Of a DNA stretch of 40,057 bases, positions 8,261 through 16,511 are shown piece by piece. Positions within the stretch are counted from its first letter, which is position 1, and every line of letters starts with the position of its first letter. Below the pieces are notes generated by a model. The model saw nothing but the letters and a program-made list of their open reading frames with translations. It made no database searches and was not told where the DNA came from. The stretch covers positions 1 to 40,057 of the forward strand of contig JANXVC010000324.1 of assembly GCA_025351925.1 (NCBI GenBank), written 5' to 3'. The stretch is from Rhodospirillales bacterium (GTDB taxonomy: Bacteria; Pseudomonadota; Alphaproteobacteria; Acetobacterales; Acetobacteraceae). The position numbers were made by a program, and so were the translations under genes.

Positions 8261-11200
8261 ATGATGCAGGCATTCTTCGCTGGCCTGGTGGCCCGGCGCT
8301 GGCTGGTGCTGGTTTTGGCGCTCGGCGTCGTCGCCGGCGGCGTGCTGAACCTGCGCGGCTTCGCGGTCGATGCGGTGCCCGACATCTCGCCGAAGCAGGT
8401 GATGGTGCTGACGCAAGCAACGGGGCTGGGGCCGCTCGAGGTCGAGCGGCTGGTGACGGTGCCGGTCGAGTACTCGATGGCCGGGCTGCCCGGGCTGAAG
8501 TCGGTGCGCTCCACCTCGCGGTTCGGCCTGTCGGCGGTGTATGTGACGTTCGAGGACGCGACGGACCTGCCCGCCGCGCGCTCCATGGTGATGGAGCGGC
8601 TCGGCCAGGCGCGCGAGACCATGCCGCCCGGCGTCGGCTCGCCGCAAATGGGCCCGATCGCCACCGGATTGGGCGAGGTCTATCAGTTCGAGGTGCGCGG
8701 ACCCGGCCACACGCCGATGGAGCTGCGGCAAATCCTGCAATGGACGATCGCGCCGAAGCTGCGCCTGGTGCCGGGCATCACCGACGTGAACATCTATGGC
8801 GGCCAGATGCGGACGTTCGAGGTGCGCATCGGCGCCGAGGCGCTGCGTGCGCACAACCTGACGATGCCGCAGGTGTTCCAGGCGCTGTCCGACAACAACG
8901 CCACCCGTGGCGGTGCCTACCTCACGCGCGGCGACGAGCAGGTGGTGGTGCGCGGCATGGCGCTGGCCAAGACCGCCGCCGACATCGCCGGCATCGTGCT
9001 GCAGACAGCACCTGACGGCGTGCCGCTCACCATCGGCGGCCTGGGCGAGGTCGTGGAGGCGCCCAAGGTGCGGCTGGGTGCGGTGACGCATGACGACCGC
9101 GGCGAGACCGTTGTGGGCGTGGCGCTGATGCAATACGGCGACAACGCCAGCCAGGTGATCGCCGGGGTGAAGACGGCGGTCGAGGAGATCGGCAAACAGC
9201 TGCCGCCCGGCATCGAGCTGCGGCCGTACTACGACCGGTCCGACCTCGTGGCCCGCACCATCTCCACAGTCGAGCACAATTTAGGCGAGGGCGCCGTGCT
9301 GGTCGTGGCGGTGCTGCTGCTGATGCTGGGCAATCTGCGCGCCGGGCTGATCGTCGCCTGCGCCATCCCAATCTCGATGCTGATGGCGTTCGCCGGCATG
9401 CGGGCGCTCGGCATCTCGGGCAATCTAATGAGCCTGGGCGCCATCGATTTCGGCCTGGTGGTGGACGGCGCCGTGGTGATGATCGAGAACGTGCTTCGGC
9501 GCCGCGCTGCTGCCGGTAAAGAGGACGATCCTGGCAAGGTGATCTGGGTCGCCGCCGCCGAGGTCGCCCGGCCAGTCGCGTTCGGCGTGCTGATCATCAG
9601 CATGGTCTATTTGCCCGTGCTGGCGCTGCAGGGCGTCGAGGGCAAGATGTTCCGCCCGATGGCGATCGCCGTCATGCTGGCGCTGCTGAGCTCGCTGCTG
9701 GTGACGATCCTGGTGATGCCGGCGCTGGCGGCGGCGTTCCTGGGCGACAAGACGCCGAAGGAGACCTGGCTCGTGCGCAAGGCGCGAGCGGGCTACACGC
9801 CGGTGCTGCGCCAGGCCGAGCGGCATCCGCTGCTGATCCTGCTGGTCGCGGCGGGGCTGTTTGGCGGATCGGTGTTCATGGCGACCCGGCTCGGCGGCGA
9901 GTTCCTGCCGCAGCTTTCCGAGGGCTCGATCGTCATCACGTCGGAGAAGCTGCCGGGCATCAGCCTCGACGCTAGCCTGCGCATTGCCGGGCGGATCGAG
10001 GCGGTGCTCCGCGGCTTCCCCGAGGTGACGCGGGTGGTGTCGCTGACCGGCAGCGCCGAGATCCCGACGGACCCGATGGGCGTCGAGAGCACGGACAGCT
10101 TTGTGTCGCTGAAACCCCAGGCGGAGTGGAAGACGGCCAGCAGCCAGGACGGACTGGTTGCCGCATACGAGGCGAAGCTGAAGGAGCAGGTGCCCGGCGT
10201 CGCCTTCACCTTCTCGCAGCCGATCCAGATGCGGATGGACGATCTGCTGCAGGGCGTGCGCGGCGACGTGGCGATCACGATCTACGGCGATGATTTGACG
10301 ACCTTGCGCGGGCTGGCCGACCAGGTGGTGCAGGCGGTCGATGGCGTGCAGGGCGCGGCGGACGTGAAGGCGGAGCAGCAGGGCGGGCTGCCGGCGCTGA
10401 CGGTGCAGGTGGACCGCGCCAAGGTGGCCCGCTACGGCCTGAACGCCGCCGACGTGCTGGCGGTGGTGGAGACGGTCGGCGGACGCACCGTCGGCACGGT
10501 GTACGGCGACGACGACAGCCAGACCCAGATCGTCGTGCGTCTGCCGGCCGCCGACCGCACCGACGTGTCGCGGCTGCGCGAGCTGCCGGTCGGCAACGCG
10601 CAGGGCCGCACGGTGCCGCTGTCCGAGGTCGCCGACATCACCGTTGCCACCGGCCCGGCGCAGATCAGCCGCGAGCGCCTGCAGCGCCGCATCGCCGTGC
10701 AGGCCAACGTGCGCGGCCGCGACGCGCAGAGCTTCGTCACCGATGCGCAGAAGGCGGTCGGCGACAAGGTCCACCTGCCGCCGAAATACTCGATCGACTG
10801 GTCCGGGCAGTTTCAGAATCTGCAGGACGCGACGGCGCGGCTGATCATCGTGGTGCCGATCGCGCTGGCGGTCATCTTCTTGTTGCTCTACTTGCAATTC
10901 AGCAGCGTCAGGCTGGCTCTGCTGATTTTTCTCAATGTGCCGATGGCGGCGACGGGCGGCATCGCAGCGCTGATGCTGCGCGGGCTGCCGTTCAGCATCT
11001 CGGCGGCGATCGGCTTCATCGCGACCTTCGGCATCGCCATCCTGAACGGCCTGGTGCTGACGACTACCATCGAGGCGGAGCGTGCGGAAGGTAAAAGCGC
11101 CGCCGATGCCGCCGCCAGCGCCGCCGAGAGCCGATTGCGTCCAGTGCTGACCACGGCGCTGGTCGCGTCGCTGGGCTTCATCCCAATGGCGATCTCCACC

Positions 11201-11383
11201 AGCGCCGGCGCCGAGGTGCAGCGGCCCTTGGCGACCGTCGTGATAGGCGGGCTGATCACCGCGACGCTGCTGACCCTCGTGGTGCTGCCGTCGCTGTATC
11301 CGGTGGTGACGGAGTTCAAGTGGCCGTCGCTGCGGCGGGCCGGGCGTGGCAAGGCAAAGATCAGCGAGCGTCCGGCGGAGTAG
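8261..11383 (+). CDS. Heavy-metal efflux RND permease (CzcA-like)
   Basis: A 1040-residue inner-membrane proton antiporter with the RND layout: one N-terminal membrane helix, a large periplasmic loop, a helix bundle, a second loop (from about residue 550) and a C-terminal bundle. It opens with the HME signature (FAVDAVPDISPKQVMV). The fourth helix carries DFGLVVDGAVVMIEN (residues 396-410). The DFG..VDGAVVM form is characteristic of divalent-cation pumps (Co/Zn/Cd/Ni type) rather than Cu/Ag pumps. Length and all conserved blocks are intact. The exact metal is unknown, and no metal-responsive regulator gene is adjacent. An AAGGA ribosome site precedes the tandem ATGATG. Confidence 0.93.
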   Translation: MMQAFFAGLVARRWLVLVLALGVVAGGVLNLRGFAVDAVPDISPKQVMVLTQATGLGPLEVERLVTVPVEYSMAGLPGLKSVRSTSRFGLSAVYVTFEDATDLPAARSMVMERLGQARETMPPGVGSPQMGPIATGLGEVYQFEVRGPGHTPMELRQILQWTIAPKLRLVPGITDVNIYGGQMRTFEVRIGAEALRAHNLTMPQVFQALSDNNATRGGAYLTRGDEQVVVRGMALAKTAADIAGIVLQTAPDGVPLTIGGLGEVVEAPKVRLGAVTHDDRGETVVGVALMQYGDNASQVIAGVKTAVEEIGKQLPPGIELRPYYDRSDLVARTISTVEHNLGEGAVLVVAVLLLMLGNLRAGLIVACAIPISMLMAFAGMRALGISGNLMSLGAIDFGLVVDGAVVMIENVLRRRAAAGKEDDPGKVIWVAAAEVARPVAFGVLIISMVYLPVLALQGVEGKMFRPMAIAVMLALLSSLLVTILVMPALAAAFLGDKTPKETWLVRKARAGYTPVLRQAERHPLLILLVAAGLFGGSVFMATRLGGEFLPQLSEGSIVITSEKLPGISLDASLRIAGRIEAVLRGFPEVTRVVSLTGSAEIPTDPMGVESTDSFVSLKPQAEWKTASSQDGLVAAYEAKLKEQVPGVAFTFSQPIQMRMDDLLQGVRGDVAITIYGDDLTTLRGLADQVVQAVDGVQGAADVKAEQQGGLPALTVQVDRAKVARYGLNAADVLAVVETVGGRTVGTVYGDDDSQTQIVVRLPAADRTDVSRLRELPVGNAQGRTVPLSEVADITVATGPAQISRERLQRRIAVQANVRGRDAQSFVTDAQKAVGDKVHLPPKYSIDWSGQFQNLQDATARLIIVVPIALAVIFLLLYLQFSSVRLALLIFLNVPMAATGGIAALMLRGLPFSISAAIGFIATFGIAILNGLVLTTTIEAERAEGKSAADAAASAAESRLRPVLTTALVASLGFIPMAISTSAGAEVQRPLATVVIGGLITATLLTLVVLPSLYPVVTEFKWPSLRRAGRGKAKISERPAE

Positions 11384-11717
11384 CTACGCCGGGGACGATC
11401 GAGCACGCCGGCAACCCCTTGCGCCCAAACGCGTGCGGTGGTCAGAGAGCGCTACACCAACCTGGATCACCTGCCATGAATGACACCTCCGACCCCAGCC
11501 TTCCCAAAGCCGTAAGCCGCCGCGGAGCTTCCCGCCAGAAAGTCCCTCCATTCGCGCGATACAAGGGCACCTCGGCTTGGCGGAAGGACCGCAGGCGCGT
11601 GCGCGAGTACGCCCGGTTCCGTGCCGCGGCGAGCCAAATGAACCAAGACCCGGCAACACCCCGCCCCTGATCTCCTGACGGCATCGCCGCTGCGGCCTAC
11701 GAGCAGGTCGGCGAGCC
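11384..11717. other. Intergenic region after the efflux operon
   Basis: The gap between the convergent efflux pump and aldo/keto reductase genes. It holds one small doubtful reading frame, listed separately. I see no strong hairpin followed by T residues that would mark a terminator. Confidence 0.4.
11476..11670 (+). CDS. Possible small basic protein
   Basis: A 64-residue frame starting at the ATG at 11476. The product is strongly basic and hydrophilic (FARYKGTSAWRKDRRRVREY in the middle) with no signal, membrane segment or recognised domain. The ribosome site is weak. It could be a genuine short orphan protein or a chance frame in GC-rich DNA; I do not recognise it. Confidence 0.3.
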   Translation: MNDTSDPSLPKAVSRRGASRQKVPPFARYKGTSAWRKDRRRVREYARFRAAASQMNQDPATPRP

Positions 11718-12770
11718 TCACCCCAGCCAGTGCGGGTTCTGCGTCGTGCCGTCGAAGTGGGTCGTCACCTTGTAGCGCTCCGTCTTACCATCCCGCGCGA
11801 CTGCCTCGGTGCGGGCCAGCAGCTCCGTCCGCTGCTCCATCGTGAACAGCGCGAAGCTGCGCACCGCAATGAGAGCCTGCTGCAGGATCGGCAGGCTGTC
11901 GATGCCCGTCACCTGCAGGCTAATCGGCAGGCTCATCGGGTAGTGCAGCATCTCCAGCGGCGTCGCGACCTTCGTATCCAGGATAAACGGGTCGCCGAAC
12001 GCCTTCATGCCGATCACTCCGGTGCCGTGCGCCGTCGCCACCGGCAGCACGCCCTGCTCGAAACTATCGAAATGCGCGTCCATGACGTTGAGCGGCATCT
12101 GCACGGTGTCGAAGTGGAAGCCGTGCTGGTCGGCCACCTCGAACATGTGCCGGTGGATCGCCGGGCTCTTATGGCCGGTGAAGCCGATGTAGCGGACCTT
12201 GCCCTGCTCACGGGCGCGCAGCACCGCCTCCAGCGCGCCGCCCTGCGCAAAGACGCGCTCCGGGTCGTCCATGCGGATGATCTCATGGAATTGCAGCAGG
12301 TCGATATGGTCGGTCTGCAGACGCTTCAGCGATTCGTCGATCTGGCTGGTGGCCGCCGCGGCGGTGCGGCCGTCGATCTTGGTCATCAGCAGCGTGCGAT
12401 TGCGCCAGCCGCCGGACAGCGCGCGGCCGAGCCGGATTTCGCTCTCGCCGCCGTTGTAGTCCCAGCAATTGTCGCAGAAGTTGATGCCGGCATCGATGCC
12501 TGCGTGCACGATGCGCACCGCCTCCTCGGCGCTGGGTCCGCCGGGCTTGGCGAGGTGGAAGCCGCCCATTCCGACCAGCGAGACGCGCTCCCCGGTGCGG
12601 CCGAGTGCGCGGTATTTCATGTCGGAGTGCTCGGCGATCTTGGACGTCACCGGGCCGGTCGGCTTGACCTGGCCGCCCTGGCTGGTCTGCCCGACGACGT
12701 CCGCCGGGACATTCATCGCCGCCGCAGCCACGCCTGCCACGGTCGCCTTCATCAGATCGCGTCGTTCCAT
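11718..12770 (-). CDS. Tat-exported aldo/keto reductase
   Basis: A 350-residue protein. The N-terminus MERRDLMKATVAGVAAAAMN is a twin-arginine signal, so the enzyme is exported folded to the periplasm. From residue 51 it is a standard aldo/keto reductase: MKYRALGRTGERVSLVGMGG, then the catalytic tetrad Asp100, Tyr105 (DNCWDYNGGESE), Lys131 (LLMTKIDG) and His162 (LLQFHEI). It should reduce carbonyls with a nicotinamide or flavin donor; the substrate is unknown. Its start lies 12 bases after larB, so it is probably the last gene of the lar operon. A periplasmic reductase in the place where larA might be expected is notable. Confidence 0.9.
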   Translation of the reverse strand: MERRDLMKATVAGVAAAAMNVPADVVGQTSQGGQVKPTGPVTSKIAEHSDMKYRALGRTGERVSLVGMGGFHLAKPGGPSAEEAVRIVHAGIDAGINFCDNCWDYNGGESEIRLGRALSGGWRNRTLLMTKIDGRTAAAATSQIDESLKRLQTDHIDLLQFHEIIRMDDPERVFAQGGALEAVLRAREQGKVRYIGFTGHKSPAIHRHMFEVADQHGFHFDTVQMPLNVMDAHFDSFEQGVLPVATAHGTGVIGMKAFGDPFILDTKVATPLEMLHYPMSLPISLQVTGIDSLPILQQALIAVRSFALFTMEQRTELLARTEAVARDGKTERYKVTTHFDGTTQNPHWLG

Positions 12771-12782
12771 GGAGCTCTCCTA

Positions 12783-13433
12783 TTACTTGCCGAGTACCCG
12801 CAACGCGGCACAGGCCGCGCCGTAGCCGTTGTCGATGTTGACGCAGACGATGCCCGGCGCGCAGCTCGCCAAAATGGCGTTCAACGCCGCGTGCCCGCCC
12901 GCCGCGACGCCGTAGCCGACGGAGGTCGGCACCGCGATGACGACGCCGGCAACCAGGCCGCCGACCACGCTGGGCAGCGCCGCATCCATGCCGGCGGCGA
13001 CGATCACGACCCGCATCTCGCGCAGTTCCTCGACGCGGCGCAGCAGCCGCCACAATCCGGCGACCCCCACGTCGGCGATCAGCCGCGTTTCGTGCCCCTG
13101 GAACCGCAGTGTCCGCGCCGCCTCGCGCGCCACCGGCACGTCGGAGGTGCCGGCGGTCAGCACCGCGACCTGGGCCGGGCCGGCGCTGGGCAGTGGAGCG
13201 CCGCAATAGGCGGTGCGGGATACCGGGTCGTAGTCGAGGCTGTCGCGCTGCGAGCGCGGCAGCGCCGCAAACCGCTCGGGATCGAGCCGGGTGAGCAGCA
13301 TGGGGACCTGAGTGTGATCGAGGATGCCGGCGATCTGCTCGGGCGACTTGCCGGCGCAGAACACCGCCTCGCCGAAGCCCAGCCGCTGCGCCCGCACCTC
13401 GTCGAGCACGAACTCGGGCTCTGCAGGGGTCAT
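12783..13433 (-). CDS. larB: LarB, nickel-pincer cofactor carboxylase/hydrolase
   Basis: A 216-residue protein whose C-terminal half resembles PurE (AIR carboxylase): AQVAVLTAGTSDVPVAREAA, then GMDAALPSVVGGLVAGVVIA, VPTSVGYGVAAGGHAALNAI and CVNIDNGYGAACAA. In the family LarB carboxylates the pyridinium ring of nicotinic acid adenine dinucleotide and hydrolyses the phosphoanhydride, the first step of nickel-pincer nucleotide synthesis. Cys191, in the LASCAPG loop, matches the cysteine that attacks the substrate. Its ATG overlaps the larE stop (ATGA at 13430-13433), so translation is coupled. Length is near the usual 220-250 residues. Confidence 0.93.
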   Translation of the reverse strand: MTPAEPEFVLDEVRAQRLGFGEAVFCAGKSPEQIAGILDHTQVPMLLTRLDPERFAALPRSQRDSLDYDPVSRTAYCGAPLPSAGPAQVAVLTAGTSDVPVAREAARTLRFQGHETRLIADVGVAGLWRLLRRVEELREMRVVIVAAGMDAALPSVVGGLVAGVVIAVPTSVGYGVAAGGHAALNAILASCAPGIVCVNIDNGYGAACAALRVLGK

Positions 13434-14227
13434 GCCGACACCAGGAAGGCGCTGCCGTTGCGGTAGGCGGCGAACTGCACCGGGGCGCGCAGCCCGGCGG
13501 CATCGGCCAGAAGCTGCAGCTCCGTCCGCAGATGGTCGGTCTGCGCCCGGTCCAGCGAGGCGAGCGTTACCGCATCCAGCTCGATCACCACGCCCGCCGC
13601 GCGCACCCGGCAGCGCACCGTGCGTGGCGATAGCCGGGCCGTCACGAGCCGCTCCGCGTCATGCACCATGGCGAGTACCGGCGCCTCGATGCGGATGCCG
13701 GTCTCGATCCGGCTCGACAAGCAGGGCGCGGACGGCAGTTCCGCGAGCGCGCCCAGCCCAAGTTCGGCGGCGAGCGCCCGCACCGCAGACTTGTCGATCG
13801 CCGCCTCCACGAAGGGGTGACGCACCGCGTGGGCCCGCGCCGCATCGAGACCCGGGCGATACTCGCCGAGGTCGTCGAGGTTGGTGCCGGAGACGATCTG
13901 CTGCGTGGTGCGCCGCGCCACCGCGCCATACAGGCTGGTCTTGCAGAAAAAACATCGGTTGACCGGATTGGCGCGATAGGCCGGGTCGGCGAACTCGCCA
14001 GCGTCGAACACGTCCAGACGCCAGCCCTCGATTGCCGCCAAGGCGCGCGTGCGTTTCGTGGCCTCGGGCGGCACGGCGGGGGAGGTCGCGTGATGCATCG
14101 TCGCCCGGCCCGGCCAGGCGCGATGCGCGGCGGTGGCGAGCGTCAGGCTGTCGATGCCGCCGCTGACCGCTACGGCGATGCCGTCCATGCTGCCGAGTGC
14201 CGCGTGCAGGCGGTCAAGCGGCGTCAT
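13430..14227 (-). CDS. larE: LarE, sulfur transferase of the nickel-pincer cofactor
   Basis: A 265-residue PP-loop ATPase. SGGIDS at residues 22-27 is the ATP pyrophosphatase loop. LarE adenylates the carboxylates of the LarB product and inserts sulfur to give the dithiolated ligand. Three cysteines are at the positions seen in the iron-sulfur class: Cys92 and Cys95 (NRCFFCKTSLYG) and Cys169 (APCLSSRIETG). By family knowledge, one-cysteine LarE proteins sacrifice their own cysteine, whereas three-cysteine proteins hold a [4Fe-4S] cluster; the sequence places this protein in the second class. It overlaps larC by ATGA at 14224-14227 and larB at 13430-13433. Confidence 0.94.
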   Translation of the reverse strand: MTPLDRLHAALGSMDGIAVAVSGGIDSLTLATAAHRAWPGRATMHHATSPAVPPEATKRTRALAAIEGWRLDVFDAGEFADPAYRANPVNRCFFCKTSLYGAVARRTTQQIVSGTNLDDLGEYRPGLDAARAHAVRHPFVEAAIDKSAVRALAAELGLGALAELPSAPCLSSRIETGIRIEAPVLAMVHDAERLVTARLSPRTVRCRVRAAGVVIELDAVTLASLDRAQTDHLRTELQLLADAAGLRAPVQFAAYRNGSAFLVSA

Positions 14228-15444
14228 GCCGGGTTCTCGTCCGTGGCCAGCCGCTCGGCCTGCTGGCGCAGGCGGGACCTGGCGGCGTGCGAGGCGATCG
14301 AGCGCAGATGGTCGGCCTCCGCCTTGCCGGTCAGTGACGTCGCGCCGTCTTCACCGGGGCGTTCCACCAATTTCACCGTCAGGGGGTGGCCCTCGACCTC
14401 GACCGTGGCGAACCGCCGGGCTAAGGCGCGGCCCTCGACCAAATGGGTGCGCAGGCCGATCGTGGTCGTCTCGCGGAAGCAGGCCTCGACGGCGTCGTCG
14501 AGCGCGTCCGGCGCGGCCAGCACCTGGACGTGCACCGCCAGGCGGGACTTCTTGCCAAACGCCGTCATCTGCAGCACGTCGTGCACCCCTGGCATCGCGC
14601 GCAACCGTTCCAGCCCGGTCGCCAAATCCTCGCCCGACTGGTCGTCCACCTCGAAGCTGATCACCGCGAGTTCCCGATGCCCCGGCGTCGGCGCAACGCT
14701 CGCGGCCTCGAACACCAGGGCGCGCAGGCAGTTGCTGATGCCCGGCAGCCGCCGCGTGCCGAAACCGTAGCCGGAGCGGCGCAGAGTGCCGCGTATCGGA
14801 GCGGCTGTTCCACAGTCTAAATAGCGCAGGATCGCAGCGCCCGTCGGCGTGACGCGCTCGCCCGTGATCCCATCATCATGCATCGGAAAACCTTCAAGCA
14901 ATAGTGCGGTGGCCGGGGCGGGAACCGGCATCGGCCCGTGCGCGGTGCGGACGGTCCCGCCGCCGAGCGGCAACGATGCGACACTCCAGCGCGCCGGCCC
15001 CACCGCCTCGATCATCACGGCCGCTGCCACGATGTCGGCGATGGAGTCGGCAGCGCCCACCTCGTGGAACGTCACGGCGTCGGCCGGCACCCCGTGCACC
15101 CTGCCCTCCACTTCGGCCAGCACGGCGAAGATGCCGATGGCATGGGCGCGGACCGCCGGCGCGAGTTCGGACGCCTCCAGCCGGGCCCGGATGTCGCGCC
15201 AGCCGGTGTGGCTATGGTGGTGGTGTCCATGGCCATGGCCATGGCCGTGCTCAGCGTCGTCCACCACAAACCAGCTGCCGGTCAGCGTGCCGTCGTTGTG
15301 CGGAACCCATCGGCAATCAACCTGCGCCAGCATCGCCGCCGCCTCGATGGCCGCCGCGCGGTGCTCCGGAAAGGCGTCGAGCAGGCAGCCGACGAACATG
15401 TCGCCGGACGCACCGCCGAGCGGGTGGAGATGGATATGCCGCAT
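14224..15444 (-). CDS. larC: LarC, nickel insertion protein
   Basis: A 406-residue protein in a single uninterrupted frame, whereas in Lactobacillus larC is split by a programmed frameshift. It begins MRHIHLHPLGGASGDMFVG, the conserved LarC start. A His-rich metal store (HGHGHGHGHHHHSH, about residues 66-79) follows, then VTFHEVGAADSIADIV, PVPAPATALLLEGFP and ERVTPTGAAILRYL. LarC inserts nickel into the dithiolated pincer ligand using CTP. It is the first gene of the larC-larE-larB-reductase operon. The methyltransferase gene upstream ends 70 bases earlier and may share transcription. Confidence 0.95.
   Translation of the reverse strand: MRHIHLHPLGGASGDMFVGCLLDAFPEHRAAAIEAAAMLAQVDCRWVPHNDGTLTGSWFVVDDAEHGHGHGHGHHHHSHTGWRDIRARLEASELAPAVRAHAIGIFAVLAEVEGRVHGVPADAVTFHEVGAADSIADIVAAAVMIEAVGPARWSVASLPLGGGTVRTAHGPMPVPAPATALLLEGFPMHDDGITGERVTPTGAAILRYLDCGTAAPIRGTLRRSGYGFGTRRLPGISNCLRALVFEAASVAPTPGHRELAVISFEVDDQSGEDLATGLERLRAMPGVHDVLQMTAFGKKSRLAVHVQVLAAPDALDDAVEACFRETTTIGLRTHLVEGRALARRFATVEVEGHPLTVKLVERPGEDGATSLTGKAEADHLRSIASHAARSRLRQQAERLATDENPA
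15212..15249 (-). repeat. Short tandem repeat coding the LarC His-rich tract
   Basis: Near-tandem 6-base units (ATGGCC on the plus strand) encode alternating Gly-His in LarC. Repeat-number variation would change the number of histidines without a frameshift because the unit is a multiple of three. Confidence 0.6.
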
Positions 15445-15514
15445 AAGCCCTCACAGTCAGGCGGCAGAACGCTCGACCGGCCGGTTGCGTTGCAGGCGCG
15501 ATGGAGTGCCGCGC

Positions 15515-16129
15515 CTATTCCGGGCGGCCGCGGCCCTCGTACATGAAGGTCATTGGCTTAGGGCCGGGCAGGTAGCCGGTCTGCAGGCCGTCCAGCCGGA
15601 AACCAGCGGCGGCGATCAGGCCGTCGATGCAGCGGTTCAGGTGGCAACCGCCGGCGATGCGTTTCCAGGTCGGGGTGAGCCGGTCCTGCCACCAACGGAC
15701 GCCGGCGTCGGGCGCCTGGCCGTGCTCGGCGAACAGCAATTGGCCATTGGGGCGGAGCACGCGGCGCGCCTCCCGCAAGACCTGTATCGGGTCGCCGACG
15801 CTGCATAGGCTCCAGGTAGTCAGCACGGTGTCGAAGCTGTTGTCGTCAAGCGGCAGGCTCTCGCCAGCGCCTTCGACGACCTGGAACGCGAAGGCCAGGC
15901 CGGGCTGGCGGTCGCGCGCCATCGCGACCAGGGCGGGCGACGGGTCGATGCCGACGACCTCGCTGACGCCGGGTCCATAGAACGGCAGGTTCAGCGCGCT
16001 GCCGATGCCGATCTCCAGCACGCGGCCCGACGCCGCCGCGCCGAGCCGCTGGCGCAGCGGCACGAGCGCCTGGTTCCGCATGGCGCAGGCGAGCAGGCGC
16101 GGGAGAATGAGCCGGTCATAGATGCCCAA
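15515..16129 (-). CDS. Class I SAM methyltransferase
   Basis: A 204-residue Rossmann methyltransferase. Motif I is GRVLEIGIGSALNLPFYGPG (usually GSGLN; here Ala replaces Gly), motif II GIDPSPALVAMA, and motif IV/V SFDTVLTTWSLCSVGD. The C-terminal region (RIAGGCHLNRCIDGLIAAAG, YLPGPKPMTFMYEG) is typical of the METTL7/TMT1-like group that methylates small thiols or lipids. A TTG at 16129 is the preferred start: GGGAGG lies nine bases upstream and relatives begin with GIYDR. An alternative TTG lies seven codons earlier and has the ribosome site inside its own frame. The substrate is unknown. Confidence 0.85.
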   Translation of the reverse strand: MGIYDRLILPRLLACAMRNQALVPLRQRLGAAASGRVLEIGIGSALNLPFYGPGVSEVVGIDPSPALVAMARDRQPGLAFAFQVVEGAGESLPLDDNSFDTVLTTWSLCSVGDPIQVLREARRVLRPNGQLLFAEHGQAPDAGVRWWQDRLTPTWKRIAGGCHLNRCIDGLIAAAGFRLDGLQTGYLPGPKPMTFMYEGRGRPE

Positions 16130-16511
16130 TCTGCTTCGCCTCCCAAGCAAAAATGGAGGACTGCCAAAATCGATGCGGCCGTCAATATTTGTAGTTATTG
16201 CATAGACGCTTCTGGATAGCCATTTCTCACCTCCGTACGTGTTCAGAGTCTCCCCAAGGCGACACGTGGCAAACTCGACGCTCGGTTGGGTTCACGGTCA
16301 GGGCGTCGCCGGAGCGACCGGCCTCACGCTCCATGCGGTTTCTGCGGGCGGACCAACCGCATCGCTGACGCTTGTTGGATTCAGCAAGGCCGACCTGGCG
16401 AGCGGGAGTGACTACCTCTATGTTCATAGGACCTAGCTAACCTGCGGCGAGCAGCGCCAACTTGCGGACACACCGTGCCCGCAAGTGTTGTCCGCTCAAT
16501 GCACGGAAGAC
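16130..16511. other. Region without an intact gene
   Basis: AT-richer bases near 16160-16230 probably contain the methyltransferase promoter, but no clear -10/-35 pair stands out. A plus-strand coding remnant is described separately. The short gap from 16440 to 16511 shows nothing recognisable. Confidence 0.35.
16266..16436 (+). pseudogene. C-terminal remnant of a secreted beta-rich protein
   Basis: The frame reads VANSTLGWVHGQGVAGATGL, then TLHAVSAGGPTASLTLVGFS and KADLASGSDYLYVHRT before a TAG. The phrasing, a series of short strands with the closing YLYVH, resembles the last module of large secreted repeat proteins. There is no upstream body, no credible start and no ribosome site, so it looks like the surviving 3' end of a deleted gene. 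The parent family is uncertain. Confidence 0.35.

Noticed and set aside
9425-10897. A 490-codon open frame antisense to the RND pump gene, and similar long antisense frames at 2560-4032, 7985-9277 and 11730-13466
   Set aside because: They lie opposite intact, recognisable genes, are very rich in Arg/His/Gln/Ala, and have no domains; they are by-products of GC-rich codon bias.
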